This document shows, one piece after another, positions 21,401-34,148 of a stretch of 64,000 nt of DNA (position 1 is its first letter; each line of letters opens with the position of its first letter). Made by a program: the position numbers and the translations under genes. The stretch is taken from NCBI GenBank assembly GCA_027563935.2, contig JANVAS020000203.1, positions 4,402,001 to 4,466,000 on the forward strand, read 5' to 3'. Under the pieces are notes generated by a model. That model made no database searches. It saw nothing but the letters and a program-made list of their open reading frames with translations, and had not been told where the DNA came from. Origin of the DNA: Costus lasius (lineage: Eukaryota > Streptophyta > Magnoliopsida > Zingiberales > Costaceae).

Positions 21401-22374
21401 ACATCTTGATCATTGGAAATGACATTCCTGAAATGCATGCTGTGAAGGCATGGCTGAGGAAATGTTTCCAGATGAAAGATTTAGGAGAAGCAGCCTATGT
21501 ATTAGGTGTGAAGATCTACAGGGATAGATCTAAGAGGCTTCTCGGGCTGTGCCAGAGTACTTACATCGATAAGGTCCTGGAGAGATTTCATTTAGAGAAT
21601 TCTAAACGAGGATATCTTCCAGTCAGACATGGTCTGAATCTTTCGAAGAGTCAGTGTCCACAAACACAGACTGAGAAAGATGAAATGGACAATACGCCTT
21701 ATGCTTCGGCTATTGGTTCCATTATGTATGCGATGTTGTGTACTCGCCCAGACGTCGCTTACGGGTTAAGCGTGACCAGTCGTTACCAGAGTAATCCAGG
21801 TATGGCGCACTGGATTGCAGTCAAGAACATTTTAAAATATCTGCGGAGGACCAAAGATATGTTCTTGATTTATGGTGGTCAGGAAGAACTCAGTATAGAG
21901 GGATATACTGACGCTTCGTTCCAGTCGGACCAGGATGATTTCCGATCGCAATCAGGCTATGTTTTTAGTTTGAATGGAGGTGTAGTGGTGTGGAAGAGTT
22001 TCAAACAGTCAACTGTTGCTGATTCCACAACAGAAGCCGAGTATGTTGCAGCCTCGGAAGCATCCAAGGAGGCAGTTTGGATTCGTAAGTTCGTGAGAGA
22101 ACTTGGTGTTGTTCCTTCGAGTGCAGATCCTTTGGTTATCTTCTGTGATAACACTGGAGCAATCGCACAAGCAAAGGAACCACGGTCGCACCAGAAGTCC
22201 AAGCACATACAGAGACGGTTTCATTTGATCAGGGAGATCATTGATCGTGGCGAGATCAAAGTTTGCAAGGTACATACAGATGACAATCTGGCAGACCCGC
22301 TTACTAAGCCTCTGGCGCAGCAGAAGCATGAGAAGCACTGTAATAATATGGGTTTGAGATTTCTCAACCATTAG
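18493..22374 (+). pseudogene. gag-pol: Copia Gag-Pol polyprotein (CopB), one nonsense codon
   Basis: The same architecture as the CopA and CopD polyprotein and one residue shorter (one Ser fewer before the protease). The frame is open from 18493 to a TGA at 20173-20175, where the other copies have TGT (Cys, YLKECG), then open again to 22374. The stop lies in the integrase catalytic core between the second Asp and the Glu, so full-length translation would lose integrase function, RT and RNase H. The integrase HHCC is intact (H in LLWHSRLGH). The protease reads DTA. With LTRs differing at about two sites, this stop must be new or the element was mobilised in trans. Confidence 0.95.
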
Positions 22375-22383
22375 ATTAAGTGC

Positions 22384-22394
22384 AAGTGGGAGAT
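22384..22394 (+). other. CopB polypurine tract
   Basis: AAGTGGGAGAT directly before the 3' LTR. Confidence 0.85.
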
Positions 22395-24058
22395 TGTTGG
22401 GGTATGCCCTTAAGGCTAATGTTTGAGGCCTATGGGAATGTATCTGTATCATGTAATAAACTCTTATGTTTATAAAGGCATGGTTGTTATTCAGTTAGTT
22501 ACATTGTCTGCTGCAATATATGTTCTTCTGAATAATGTCTCAAAGCTGTTCAGCTAGGCTGACATGCAGTTAAGTCCTTAGTCGAGATATCTTGGTGAAC
22601 ATGTGACAGCCTTGATATGATTGAGACTAATATGTGTTCTAATCTTATAGGATGCTTCGAGCATGGAATAAGATGTAGACTCATGGGTACATGGGATGTA
22701 CTGGACAGACCCTACTAGGATGTTCAATTGTTTGTCGCAATGTGAATATTCCTTGAGTATGACAAGTGGCACATTTCCTCTGACTTGAGATCACTTGTGT
22801 TTTCTAAATGATGATTGTCATTGTTTTGAGGTAGTTCAATATCATTTGAAACATAATGATTATAGACTATCTTGGATGGTGAGCTTGAGTCAGGTTAGGA
22901 CACTAGTGATAGACATAGGATTGCCGTCTCCTTGTTTAAGGAGTGTGATGTTCTAAAGGGGCCCCCTGGATGAGATGATTGAGAAAAGAGTATGGCCATA
23001 CCCAGGTGACAGTGTTCATCTGTTCTAATCATGCTCATCATATTGGAGTTACAAGCTTGACATGCTTGTCCAATAAGAACGTCCAGTGGTAAAGGAAATA
23101 TGCATGCCTTGTGATTTGATTCACACTTGTGCTGTTTTTGGGTGTAGTCTTGGAAGACTCTTTCCTTTATATCGGGAGACAGTGATGTGTTGCTAGATAC
23201 CCCTCACTGATCGTGATAATGTGAGTTATCGTTACCGACATTTAAAGGAAACCCTCAGGGTCGCACAATTTGATGATATGGCTTACTTAAGTCAGATCGT
23301 ATGGACTGTATTGTTCGGATTCAGTTTAAAGGGATTTAATCTCTGATTGTAAGTGAGATCTGGTCTGATCATGTTTGATTGATTAGGGCTTGAGATCGGT
23401 AAGCTTCGATCGATAGAATGAATGCTAGATCGGTCAGATCAGAAGCATTAAGAGATCAACGGTCAGATCAAGAACCTTGTGGTTTAATTATGATTTGGAC
23501 TGGTTGCTTGGCTTGATTAGTTCTTAAACCGAACCAATGTGAACCGGCTCATGAAATGAGCGCATGGTTCAAGGCTTGGCGAGTTGTTCACTTGGCGTGA
23601 ACATTGGAGCGAACGTGGTGGCTATTTTTAGTAACCATGATCTCCACTTGGAGATAACGCTCACGTTCGAATAGTGCTTACTACTCTCGCCTCTCAAGCG
23701 ACCTCTTCTCTTGACGCTTTCGTGTGTGGCGACGTCTTGAAGGTTGAGGAGGATTCGGCCAAGAAGTTCATCATCCCTTTCCATTCGATCAAGGACACTT
23801 TGTAGCCTTGCTAGCACAAGGAGCAACAAAGAGTTTGCCATCATCCTCTTGTGTGCGAGACTTTGGAGAAGTGGCATTTGCGATTTTTCTTCCAAGGCGC
23901 CATCTAGAAATGGCTATGGTATGAATCGTTTTATTCATGCTGATTTTATAAGCTAATCATAATGCATGCAAAGATCATTGAAACCCTTTTTCCGCTGCAT
24001 CTATATCTCCATATGCGCCTGTAGGGTTTTACCTCCCCTTATTCTAGGGGATCTTTCA
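22395..24058 (+). repeat. CopB 3' LTR
   Basis: 1,664 bp, nearly identical to the 5' LTR, ends GATCTTTCA, followed by the TSD GGTGG. Confidence 0.95.
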
Positions 24059-24324
24059 GGTGGCACTTTAGATCTAGTCATAGGCGCGCAAGTTAGGGTT
24101 TTGTTTGATAAAACAACATAAACTAAGCGCCAACTCAAGACATGCGACATCATGAACAAACAACATGCGCCTAGATAAGTAAACATCTTACTTTCGCATG
24201 GAGAAATAGCATGTCAATTTTCGCATGTGAACAAGATCTAATCATACATGAAGATGCGCAAACATGGATCACGGAAATATCAAGCAATCATATTAACATG
24301 CTTCAACATAGCTCTGATACCAAT
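24059..24324 (-). other. CopA leader, first 266 nt, with primer site
   Basis: Continues the CopA leader across the CopB insertion. The primer site TGGTATCAGAGC on the minus strand is at 24311-24322, two bases inside the 5' LTR edge at 24325. Confidence 0.9.
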
Positions 24325-26043
24325 TGTAGGGTCCCCTTCAAGGGGGAGCGCAAGCATGTGAAACCCCTTTCAAGAGGGGGGCGAAAACACTAAAGGGGGT
24401 GGCGCATAACTTTGATAGCGGAAGCATGTGTTTTCAACGATTTTAGCATGAGCATATGATCAACTTGAATGAGTTAGATCTATACCATAGCCATAGAGTT
24501 GGAGGTCGGCTTGGAAGAAGAGATCGAATAGGGGTCTCCTCCACAAGATGCGCACACAAGATGAGGATGCGCTCACTTCCTTGGTGCTCCTTGTGCTAGC
24601 AAGGTTCCAAGAGTTGTCCTTGATCGAGTAAAGAGAAGAGATGATCACTTCCTTTGGTTGGCCGGTCCTTCTCTTGTCGTCCACACCCAAATTCTCTCAA
24701 GTCTCATCGAGCAAGAGCAAGGAGACAAGAGTTCGATGAGCCTTCAAGCCGTTTTGGCGTTTCAAGGAGACATGCGCTCAATGACTTTCCAAAAATGGAA
24801 AATCCATTAAGCCATGCATTCTCACTTCTAGCAAACCGCCCAAAACGCTTTATGGATCGAACCATGGGTTCACCCATGTGAACCGGTTCAATCCAAATTG
24901 GTCCAAACCAATTTGGTTCAAAGACCAAACCAAGCCAATCGGTCTAGATCAACCAAACCCTAAGGTTTCCAATCTAACCGTTCATCTCATGATGCTCTTG
25001 ATCTCACCGATCATGCATCAATACTCTTGATCGAAGCTTACCGATCTCAAGCCCTAATCAATCAAACATGATCAGACTGGATCTCACTTACAATCAGAGT
25101 TTAAACTCCTTTAAACTGAACCGAAACAATTCAGTCCACACGATCTGACTCAAGTAAGCCATATCATCAAATTGTGCGACCCTGAGGGTTTCCTTTAAAT
25201 GTCGGTAACGATAACTTACGTTATCACGATCAGTGAGGGGTATCTAGCAACACATCACTGTCTCCCGATATAAAGGAAAGAGTCTTCCAAGACTACACCC
25301 AAACCACAGCATAAGTGTGAATCAAACTCACGAGGCATGCATGTTTCCTTTGCCACTGGATGTTCTTATTGGACAAGCATGTCAAGCCTGTAACTCCAAT
25401 ATGATGAGCATGATTAGATCAGATGATCATAGTCATCTGGGTATGGCCATACACTATCTCAATCATCTCATACAGGGGGGCCCTTTAGAACATCACACTC
25501 CTTGAACAAGGAGACGGCAATCCTTTATCTATCACTAGTGTCCTAACCTGACTCAAGCTCATCATCCAAGATAGTCTATAATCATTATGTTTCAAATGAT
25601 ATTGAACTACCTCAAAACAATGACAATCATCATTTAGAAACACAAGTGATCTCAAGTCGAAGGACATGTGCCACTTGCTGCTATCAAGGATTATTCACAT
25701 TGTGACAAACAATTGAATATCCTAGAAGGGTCTGTCCAGTACATCCAATGTACCCATGATTCTACATCTTATTCCATGCTCGAAGCATCCTATAAGATTA
25801 GCACACATATTAGTCTCAATCATATCAAGGCTGTCTCATGTTCACCAAGATATCTCGACTAAGGACATAGAGCCTGTCAGCCTAGCTGAACAGCTTTGAG
25901 ACATTATTCAGTAGTACACTTATTATTGCAGATAAGGTAACAACCTGAATAATAACCATGCCTTTATAAACATAAGAGTTTATTACATGATACTTATACA
26001 ATCCCAAGGCCTCAAACATTAGCCTTAAGGGCATACTCCAACA
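24325..26043 (-). repeat. CopA 5' LTR
   Basis: 1,719 bp. It starts (minus strand) TGTTGGAGTATGCCC at 26043 and ends CCCTACA at 24325. The predicted LTR start ATGGCTATG is 24494-24486, with the donor GTATAG starting at 24485. The TSD ACAGA follows at 26044-26048. Confidence 0.95.
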
Positions 26044-26052
26044 ACAGAAACC

Positions 26053-26173
26053 ACATATTGATTTGTCTAGATATAGATCAAACGTGTAATCAGTACTTGA
26101 CCGCCAGATCCTCGTTGGGAACGATAATCTTTTTATTACTTCGATAAATTCGTGTACTTGCGGATACCTATCA
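26053..26173 (+). repeat. G1 3' LTR, last part
   Basis: Resumes after S1 and CopA. It contains GTTGGGAACGATA and GTGTACTTGCGGATA, typical of the ends of Athila-type LTRs, and ends CCTATCA. Gag of G2 follows without a gap. Confidence 0.65.
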
Positions 26174-26766
26174 GTCCACATCACGGAGTTGAGACTTGGG
26201 TTTTGATCCAAACGTTCTACAATGGTTTGGCTTACAACACAAGACTTACAGTGGACGCTGCAGTAGGAGGCGCTTTGATGAATAGGAGAGTTGAGGATGC
26301 AATGAATTTTCTCAAAGACATGGCGATTAACCATCACCAATGGACATCTGAGAGAGGTACTTCTACCAAGAAGTCAGGTAAGTATGACCTTGACTTTTTG
26401 ACTGCACTTACGGCTAAGGTGGATAATTTGACTAGAAAGCTTGACTCTTGGTCTGTTAATTCGATGGATATTAACCCTATTTCTTGTGAGGTCTATGGAG
26501 TTGTAGGTCATGTAGGGGCAGATTGCCAAGTTGGAGATGGATAGATGGGTGCGATCAACTCTGAGCAATTGAATGCTGTTGGAAATTTTAACCCGAACAA
26601 TAATTCATACTCCAGCACATTCAATCCAGGGTGGCGCAACCACCCAAATTTCACTTACTAGACAACTCAACCAATTCAACCTGGACAAGTTCCACTACAA
26701 CAAGCCCAGACCCCACAAGGAAACTTTAGGCAACCCCAACTGAACAACTTTAGACCGCCAGGATTT
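26174..26766 (+). pseudogene. Gypsy (Athila-type) Gag fragment (G2)
   Basis: The translation contains PHHGVETWVLIQTFYNGL, VDAAVGGAL, MAINHHQW, a knuckle-like CEVYGVVGHVGADC (second Cys changed to Tyr) and FNPGWRNHPNF, all hallmarks of plant Athila-type Gag. The N-terminal half is missing, cut by G1. Frame 1 stops with TAG after GDG at 26544; the homologous frame continues from 26546 in another phase and meets another TAG after NFTY. It ends at the G3 insertion. Confidence 0.82.
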
Positions 26767-26960
26767 TGTTGTGATCCGCAAGGACACACTTTTAAATACA
26801 AGTAGGTAGACTAATTTAAGGAGTCGCAGCCAAAACTTGTTTGGCGCACAGGGATCTGTCACCCCCTGATACGACTCCAAAAACTTGTTGTCCCTAAACT
26901 TCTAGTGTCTGCAAGTGCACGGATACTCGAAGTAATAAATAAAATATCGATCCCACAAAG
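26767..26960 (-). repeat. G3 3' LTR, distal piece
   Basis: Matches 51681-51874 of the 5' LTR. On the plus strand it starts TGTTGTGATCCGC (the LTR end on the minus strand is ...CACAACA). Cut at 26960 by CopC. Confidence 0.9.
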
Positions 26961-28659
26961 TGTTGGGGTATGCCCTTAAGGCTAATGTTTGAGGCCTTAG
27001 GATTCCATCAGTATCATGTATAAACTCTTATGTTTATAAAGGCAATGGTTGTTATTCAGTATGTTACATTGTCTGCTGCAATAAGTGTACTTCTGAATAA
27101 TGTCTCAATGCTGTTCAGCTAGGCTGACATGCTGTAATGTCCTTAGTCGAGATATCTTGGTGAACATGAGACAGCCTTGATATGATTGAGACTAATATGT
27201 GTTCTAATCTTATAGGATGCTTCGAGCATGGAATAAGATGTAGACTCATGGGTACATTGGATGTACTGGACAGACCCTACTAGGATATTCAATTGCTTGT
27301 CACAATGTGAATAATCCTTATATGCAAGCAAGTGGCATACTTCCTCTGACTTGAGATCACTTGTGTTTCTAAATGATAATTGTCATTGCTTTGAGGTAGT
27401 TCAATATCATTTGAAACATAATGGTTATAGACTATCTTGGATAATGATCATGAGTCAGGTTAGGACACTAGTGATAGATATAGGATTGCCGTCTCCTTGT
27501 TTAAGGAGTGTGATGTTCTAAAGGGGCCCCCCTAAATGAGATGATTGAGAAAGTGTATGGCCATACCCAGGTGACTATGTTCATCTGGTCTAATCATGCT
27601 CATCATATTGGAGTTACAGGCTTGACATGCTTGTCCAATAAGAACATCCAGTGGCAAAGGAAACATGTATGCCTAGTGAAGTGGATTCACACTTGTGCAT
27701 GTGGTTTGGGTGTAGTCTTGGAAGACTCTTTCTTTTATATCGGGAGACAGTGATGTGTTGCTAGATACCCTCACTGATTGTGATAACGTAAGTTATCGTT
27801 ACCGACATTTAAAGGAAACCCTCAGGGTCGCACAATTTGATGATATGGCTTACTTAAGTCAGATCGTGTGGACTGAATTGTTAGGGTTCAGTTTAAAGGG
27901 ATTTAGTCTCTGATTGTAAGTGAGATCTGGTCTGATCATGTTTGATTGATTAGGGCTTTAGATCGGTAAGCTTCGATCGAGAGAGTTGATGCTAGATCGG
28001 TGAGATCATGAGCATCAAGAGATGAACGGTTAGATCTGGAACCTTAGGGTTTACTATGGTCTAGACCAAATGGCTTGGGCTGATTTGATTTGGTTTTTTG
28101 GACCAAAGTCTATTGGATCGATTGAGCTTGAACCGGTTCACATGTGTGAACGCTTGGTTCAATGCTTAAGCGTTTTTGGTTGGCAAGAGCGCATGGCTTA
28201 ATGATATTCCATTTTTGGAATGTGATCAATGCCGATTCCTCTCAACGCCAAAAAAAACGCCAATACGTTCCACTCTTCTCATGTGGCTTGCTTGCACTCT
28301 CGTGACGAGGGGGAGACGTGAAGCAATGAGAAGACTTCGTCCAAGGAGAGGCTTGCTCTCGCATCTCAAACTTCCTACACACAAAGGACCCCTTGAAGCT
28401 TTGCTAGCACAAAGACGACAAGGAGAAGCCATTCCTCATCTTGTGTGCGTCACTTGTGGAGAAGCTCTCTTTTGATCTTTGCTTCCAAGCCGACATCCAA
28501 TCTAATGGCGTTGGTATGATCCCTTTGAGACCTTTTCGTTTATACAAGTTAATCATATGAACTACATGCGATCTTGAAGATGAATTCCCTAGAAATATTA
28601 CATGCGCCCCCTTATTTAGGGTTTCATCTCCTTGCGCTCCCCCTTGAAGGGGACTTTCA
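26961..28659 (+). repeat. CopC 5' LTR
   Basis: TG...CA ends. Perfect hairpin ATTCCA-TTTT-TGGAAT at 28206-28221. Predicted LTR start ATGGCGTTG at 28505-28513, directly followed by the donor GTATGA. Confidence 0.94.
28505..28515 (+). promoter_or_regulatory. Predicted spliced Gag start and 5' splice donor (CopC)
   Basis: TAATGGCGTTG then GTATGATC. The acceptor ends at 30485 (TTGTAG), 21 nt before the Gag ATG at 30507. Predicted intron 28514-30485, frame kept. Confidence 0.6.
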
Positions 28660-28661
28660 AT

Positions 28662-30506
28662 TGGTATCAGAGCTGGTTCTTGTAGAATCATATGATTGCT
28701 TGATGATTTGTGATCCTTCTTTGTGGTTGATAAGTAGATCTAGTAGGAAGCATTTTGCGCATCTACATGTTAACTAGTGAAAATACATGATGTATGTTTT
28801 ACTCCTTTGCGCATGTATGATGTATGGTGGCGCATATTGATTGTTGTAGTTTTTTCTTAACATACTTTATCATTTGCGCGCCTCACTAGATCTAAGTGGC
28901 GCCTACTATAAACCCTTAGACGGGTTGATGGGGTTGAAAGCATCCTCTAGGTTAGATCCAAATAGTCTGATCAGACCATCTGACAGCCTAGATGGGTTGA
29001 CCAGATAGCACCTGTGCGCAAGCACGAGGTGGCTATAGGTCGACTGCATCAAGGGCGTGTAGCGAGGTCTGGTTGAGACGACTAGTGAACACACATGAGT
29101 TAGGCCCGAGGTCACACCCGCTTGCCGAAACTCATGAGGGTTGTTCAGCCCTTTGCGCATGCATGGTTGACCTTTAGGTCAACTCAAGTCAGTTAGGACT
29201 TGGTGCATGCAAGGGTAGTGGATCTGACTAGATGGATGAGTGGATCCCTATCAATGGACCGTTGTAAGGTTGTAGGGCACATAAGAAAATTAAAATTGAT
29301 GCCAATGGGGTTTTCAAAAATTTTATTTTCTTGTTAAAGGATCACATGTTGATTGGATGCCATGATATATGTTTATTTAATCTTATGTGGGTTGCCCTTT
29401 TAATGTCTGCTGTGCTGGGGCCTGCGAGCCTGGATTAAAATTGTAAATTAATTTATATTGTGATCTGCGCATCACTTTTATTTAATTTATAATGTGTAAT
29501 TGACCTGCGAGTCAATCATGTCTAGATATATTAAATTGTAAGTTTAATTAGACATGAGCACATAGCACAGTTGGCAGAGGCGCATGCAGCAGAGGCTTGA
29601 CCAGGTGGGAGGTCTAGGGTTCGACCCTATGACAGGTGCGTCTACCTGGTGGGTGCACCTGAGCTGCAGAAGGCGCTTAGGCCCTGGTCTGGGCCAGATG
29701 AGAGGCAAAAGACCCAAGAAGAGCTAAAGTGAAGACTTAAGTTAACTTAAGGTCTTACTTCGGGTTAATGGGCTTTTACCACATAAGATCAGCATGCTTT
29801 CTACTTATCGTTTATAATTAGAATTGCATGATTTATTTATCTTCTGCTATCACCATAGGGTTTACATGATAGTTAAGAAGATAAAAGACCGTTAAAATCC
29901 AACGCTAAAATATCAAGCTCGATAGCCTTCTGACGCGAGACCTCACTGTTCTGACTATCGTTGGAGCCGTGTTGTACCCACTCAGTGGGCACGTCCATCT
30001 ATCTTCAGACGGTGTCTGATTTCACCTGCGTGTTACAGAGAAGGGATTTATCGCTTCTCGTCGCTCAGCATAGCACGTGGTGGTCCAGGGAGTAGGTCAG
30101 GTCAGCTTGACCATGTGGGCTACATATGGGGCATATGTAAGCTATATGGAGGCAGCCATCTGAGGGATCAGAGACTGTGTTGTACCAACTCAGTTGGCAC
30201 AATCGGCTGGATTGCCCAGATGAAGGGGAATCGCACGGGTTGGCGATTGGCAGGGACTGCCTACCAGAAATTAATGCTTGTACTCTCTGTGCATCTTATC
30301 TCGCCTGAGCGGGACGCGGAGACCAAGTATGAAATCTGGATCCCATCTCACTAAAAGAGTGTTACTCTTTCGGACTGTTTTAATGGATTTTTCAGTCAGA
30401 TAAAATAGTGAGAAAAGAATCTTCCTTAAGTCCTGGATTGATTCTAAACATTGATACTGACCTTGCTGTTCTTGCATTGTTGTAGATTCCTGCAGCAACG
30501 AACACC
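28662..30506 (+). other. CopC primer site and leader
   Basis: TGGTATCAGAGC at 28662-28673, then non-coding leader. Helix module 28996-29215; twin hairpins at 29974-29992 and 30182-30200; acceptor at 30484-30485. Confidence 0.8.
28996..29215 (+). other. Structured leader RNA module (CopC)
   Basis: H1: GTTGACC (28996-29002) with GGTCGAC (29038-29044), one G-U pair; inside, ATAGC/GCTAT, ACCT/AGGT, GTGC-GCAA-GCAC. H2: CATGAGTT (29094-29101) with AACTCATG (29129-29136). H3: GCATGCA/TGCATGC with inner GTTGACC/GGTCAAC and AAGTC/GACTT hairpins. Confidence 0.7.
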
Positions 30507-33500
30507 ATGAGCTTCAATGTGCGATCCCTACTGGAAAGGGAGAAGTTTGCTGGGCCAAACTTCTCAGACTGGTACGGACACCTTAAGATTGTTCTTAAGG
30601 CAGAGAGGAAACTGTATGTCCTCGAGACGGCTATACCACCTCAACCCGCTACGAACGCCGCAAGGGCGGTTCGTGAAGCCTATGAAAAGCATGTCAATGA
30701 TAGCATTGATGTCGCTTGCCTGATGCTAGCGTCTATGACGCCACCGCTGCAGCGTCAGCATGAGGATATGTCAGCTATAGAAATTATAGCAAACCTCCAG
30801 ATGCTGTATGCTGCACAGGCGAGGACTGAACGCTATAATCTGACCAAGCTTTTCTTTCAGAGCAAACTGACTGAAGGGAGTCCAGTGGGAGCTCATGTGC
30901 TCAAGATGATTGGGCACAAGGAGGCTCTAGAGAAACTGGGGCATACCATCAATCAGGAGCTTGCTGTAGACATTATTCTGCAGTCTCTCCCGCCTTCTTT
31001 CGATGCGTTCATTATTAACTTTAATATGAACAAAATCGATTGTACTCCGGCAGAGTTGCTGAATATGCTCTTGACTACTGAGGAAACTCTGAAGGGAAAG
31101 CCTTCAACCTCTGTCTTGATGTTCCCTTCCAGGAACAAGAAGAAGGGGAAGAAGGGCAAGGCCCCAGTTAAGAGTTACAGCAAGGCTCTGAAACAAAAGG
31201 TGAAGCGGTCGAAGGACAACAGATGTTTCCACTGTGGCCAGCTAGGTCACTGGAAAAAGGACTGTAAAGCGCTCCAAGGAGACAAGAAGGGAAGCATCGC
31301 TTCTGGCTCAGGTATATTTGTGACTGAAGTCATGATATCTTCTTCTTCTATTTCATGGGTGTTGGACACTGCATGTGGAGTTCACATTTGTTCAAATGTA
31401 CAGGAACTCAAGAGAAGAAGACAGGTGGGACAGCATGAGGTGGACCTACGAGTTGGAAACGGGGCACGGGTTGCTGCTGTTGCTGTAGGGGATTATTACA
31501 TCTCATTACCATCTGGCATTGTATTAGAATTAAACAATTGTTACTTTGTACCCAGTATTACCAAAAATATTATCTCTATTCCTGCTCTTGTCAGGAAAGG
31601 GTTTTCCTTTGAATGCAAGATTTCAAAGTGTTATCTTACTCTTGATAATATTGTTTATGCTACTGGTTCAATTAACAATGGGTTATTCATGTCGAACATG
31701 GAATGTTCTATACAAAATATTGATAATAAGAAAGCCAAGTATGCTGATGACAGCACCTTGCTATGGCATAGTCGTTTAGGCCATATTAACAAGAAGCGCA
31801 TTAAGCGGTTGCATGATCATGGACTGCTAGGATCATTCTCCTATGAGGAGATTGATACATGCAAAGCTTGTTTATTGGGTAAAATGACGAAGTCTCCTTT
31901 TCCTAACAAAGGTCAAAGGGCTTCAGGTTTACTTGACCTTATACACAGTGATGTGTGTGGGCCATTTAGTAAACATGCCAGAGGTGGCTATTCGTACTTC
32001 ATTACCTTTACTGATGATTTCAGTAGATATGGGTATGTCTATCTAATGAGACATAAGAGTGAATCTTTTGACAAGTTCAAAGAGTTCAAAAATGAAGTAC
32101 AAAATCAGCTAGGCCGAAATATCAAGGCACTTCGTTCAGATCGAGGTGGAGAATACCTAAGTCGAGAGTTTGCTGACTATCTGAAGGAGTGTGGGATTAT
32201 CTCACAGCTCACTCCGCCTGGAACACCGCAATGGAATGGTGTGTCCGAGAGGAGGAACAGAACCTTACTTGATATGGTTCGTTCTATGATGAGTCAGGCT
32301 ACTCTACCTTACTCCTTTTGGGGATTTGCACTGGAAACAGCTGCAAAGGTACTAAACCGAGTGCCATCCAAGGCAGTTTCAAAGACTCCATATGAATTAT
32401 GGTATGGGAAACAGCCGAGCTTGACATTTATTAAGATCTGGGGTTGCGAGGCTTATGTCAAAAAGCTCGCCTCTGGGAAACTAGAGAGCAGATCTGAGAA
32501 ATGTATCTTTGTCGGTTACCCTAAGGAAACTAAGGGTTATTATTTCTACGATCCCAAAGAGAACAAGGTATTTGTTGCTCGGACGGCAGTTTTTCTTGAG
32601 AAGGAGTTCCTTCTGCAAGAAGCCAGTGGGAGAGAAATAAAGCTGGATGAGAATCCAGAGGAAGGACAAAGTAGTCAAGCACAGTTGGATGAGCCTGAGC
32701 CAGTAGAACAGGTTACTGAACAACCTGAGGCTCAGATATCACGGGAACCGCGAAGATCGGGAAGGATCCGTCGTCAGCCTGAGCGCTATGACGGAGTCTA
32801 CATCATTGATAATGATGAACCCCTCACTTATGCGGATGCGGTCAGTGGACCGGAGTCAGCTAGATGGCTTGAAGCTATGCGAGCCGAGATTGACTCCATG
32901 TCAGATAACCAAGTCTAGGATTTGGTTGATCCGCCTCCGGGAGTAATCCCTATAGGCTGTAAATGGATCTTCAAGAAGAAGATTGACATGGATGGTAACG
33001 TGGTTACCTATAAAGGCAGGCTAGTTGCGAAAGGTTTCAAACAAATCTACGGGATAGATTATGATGAAACTTTCTCTCCTGTAGCCATGTTCAAGTCTTT
33101 TCGGATTCTTTTCGCAATAGCAGCATATTACGATTATGAGATCTGGCAGATGGATGTGAAGACGGCTTTCCTTAATGGAAAACTGGATGAGGATGTGTAT
33201 ATGACACAACCTGAAGGTTTCACAAATCCATCAGATCGTCATAAAATATGCAAGTTAAAGAAGTCAATTTATGGACTTAAACAAGCATCAAGAAGCTGGA
33301 ATATTCGTTTTGATGAATCAATCTCTGAGTTTGGGTTCATCAAGAACGAAGATGACCCGTGTGTATATAAGAGGTTTAGTGGGAGCGTGATTACTTTCCT
33401 AGTCCTCTACGTCGATGATATCTTAATCATTGGAAACGATATTCCTGAAATTCATGCTGTTAAAGCATGGCTAAGGAAATGTTTCCAGATGAAAGATTTA

Positions 33501-34148
33501 GGAGAAGCAGCCTATGTATTAGGTGTGAAGATCTACAGGGATAGATCTAAGAGGCTTCTCGGGCTGTGCCAGAGTACTTACATCGATAAAGTCCTGGAGA
33601 GATTCCATTTAGAGAATTCTAAAAGAGGATATCTTCCAGTCAGACATGGTCTGAATCTTTCAAAGAGTTAGTGTCCACAAACACAGACTGAGAAAGATGA
33701 AATGGACAATACGCTTTATGCTTCGGCTATTGGATCCAATATGTATGCGATGTTGTGTACTCGCCCATACGTCGCTTACGGGTTAAGCGTGACCAGTCGG
33801 TTCCAAAGTAATCCAGGTCAGGCACACTAGATTGCGGTCAAGAACATTTTGAAATATCTGCGGAGGACCAAAGATATGTTCTTGATATATGGTGGTCAGG
33901 AAGAACTCAGTATAGAAGGATATACTGACGCTTCGTTCCAATCGGACCAGGATGATTTCCGATCGCAATCAGGCTATGTTTTTAGCTTGAATGGTGGAGC
34001 AGTGGTGTGGAAAAGTTTCAAACAGTCTACTGTTGCTGATTCCACAACAGAAGCCGAGTATGTTGCAGCCTCGGAAGCATCCAAGGAGGCAGTGTGGATT
34101 CGTATGTTCATTCAGGAACTTGGTGAGATCTGGTCTGATTGTAAGTGA
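30507..34148 (+). pseudogene. gag-pol: Copia Gag-Pol polyprotein (CopC), three nonsense codons and 3' truncation
   Basis: One frame throughout. It is open from 30507 to TAG at 32916-32918 (Trp codon in the other copies), then to TAG at 33669-33671 (Gln in the others), then to a further TAG just before 33849 (Trp in HWIAV). All three fit G-to-A or C-to-T changes. Gag, zinc knuckle, protease (DTA), integrase HHCC and DDE, RT YVDD and most of RNase H are recognisable. After ...EAEYVAASEASKEAVW the frame runs into LTR sequence at the deletion junction and stops at 34148. Confidence 0.94.

Larger units (their letters stand above)
15003..24058 (+). mobile_element. CopB: full-length Ty1/copia, youngest of the nest
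   Basis: LTRs are 15003-16666 and 22395-24058, 1,664 bp each. By eye I found two differences (near 15034 and 16606). The TSD GGTGG is at 14998-15002 and 24059-24063. It is inserted in the leader of CopA, opposite orientation. It has primer site, leader, coding region and polypurine tract. The near-identical LTRs suggest very recent insertion. It cannot be autonomous because of a nonsense codon in integrase (see its coding region). Confidence 0.96.
7855..26043 (-). mobile_element. CopA: full-length Ty1/copia (Angela-like), minus strand, split by CopB
   Basis: The LTRs (7855-9573 and 24325-26043) are 1,719 bp each and nearly identical; I counted about seven differences by eye. The TSD ACAGA is at 7850-7854 and 26044-26048. 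The interior carries a primer site complementary to initiator tRNA-Met, a leader of about 1.8 kb interrupted by CopB, an open polyprotein ORF and a polypurine tract. The insertion point is 2 bp past the end of solo LTR S1. With LTR divergence near 0.4% the insertion is recent, but older than CopB, which lies inside it. Confidence 0.95.
1..26173 (+). mobile_element. G1: Athila-like Ty3/gypsy LTR retrotransposon, 3' part, interrupted
   Basis: The visible pieces are 1-5818 and 26053-26173; everything between is later insertions (S1, CopA, CopB). The order is ORF-1 remnant, Gag-like/acidic ORF, a GAGGCAACCC motif, about 2.3 kb of non-coding DNA, the inverted repeat TTGCTTGAGGACAAGCAA, then a 3' LTR that starts TGATAAG at 4671 and ends CTATCA at 26173. 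Directly after the LTR comes Athila-type gag in frame (the PHHG motif of G2), so G1 appears inserted in the gag of G2. The left half, 5' LTR and TSD are outside the window. No pol is visible. The Athila-like assignment comes from ORF-1 and from the layout of the 3' end. Confidence 0.78.

Noticed and set aside
28176..28475. 99-codon ORF in the CopC 5' LTR, repeated in the 3' LTR (34454-34699)
   Set aside because: Lies in the LTR, changes frame and length between LTRs of the family, and has no recognisable domain. The only coding signal I keep in the LTR is the short ATGGC start.
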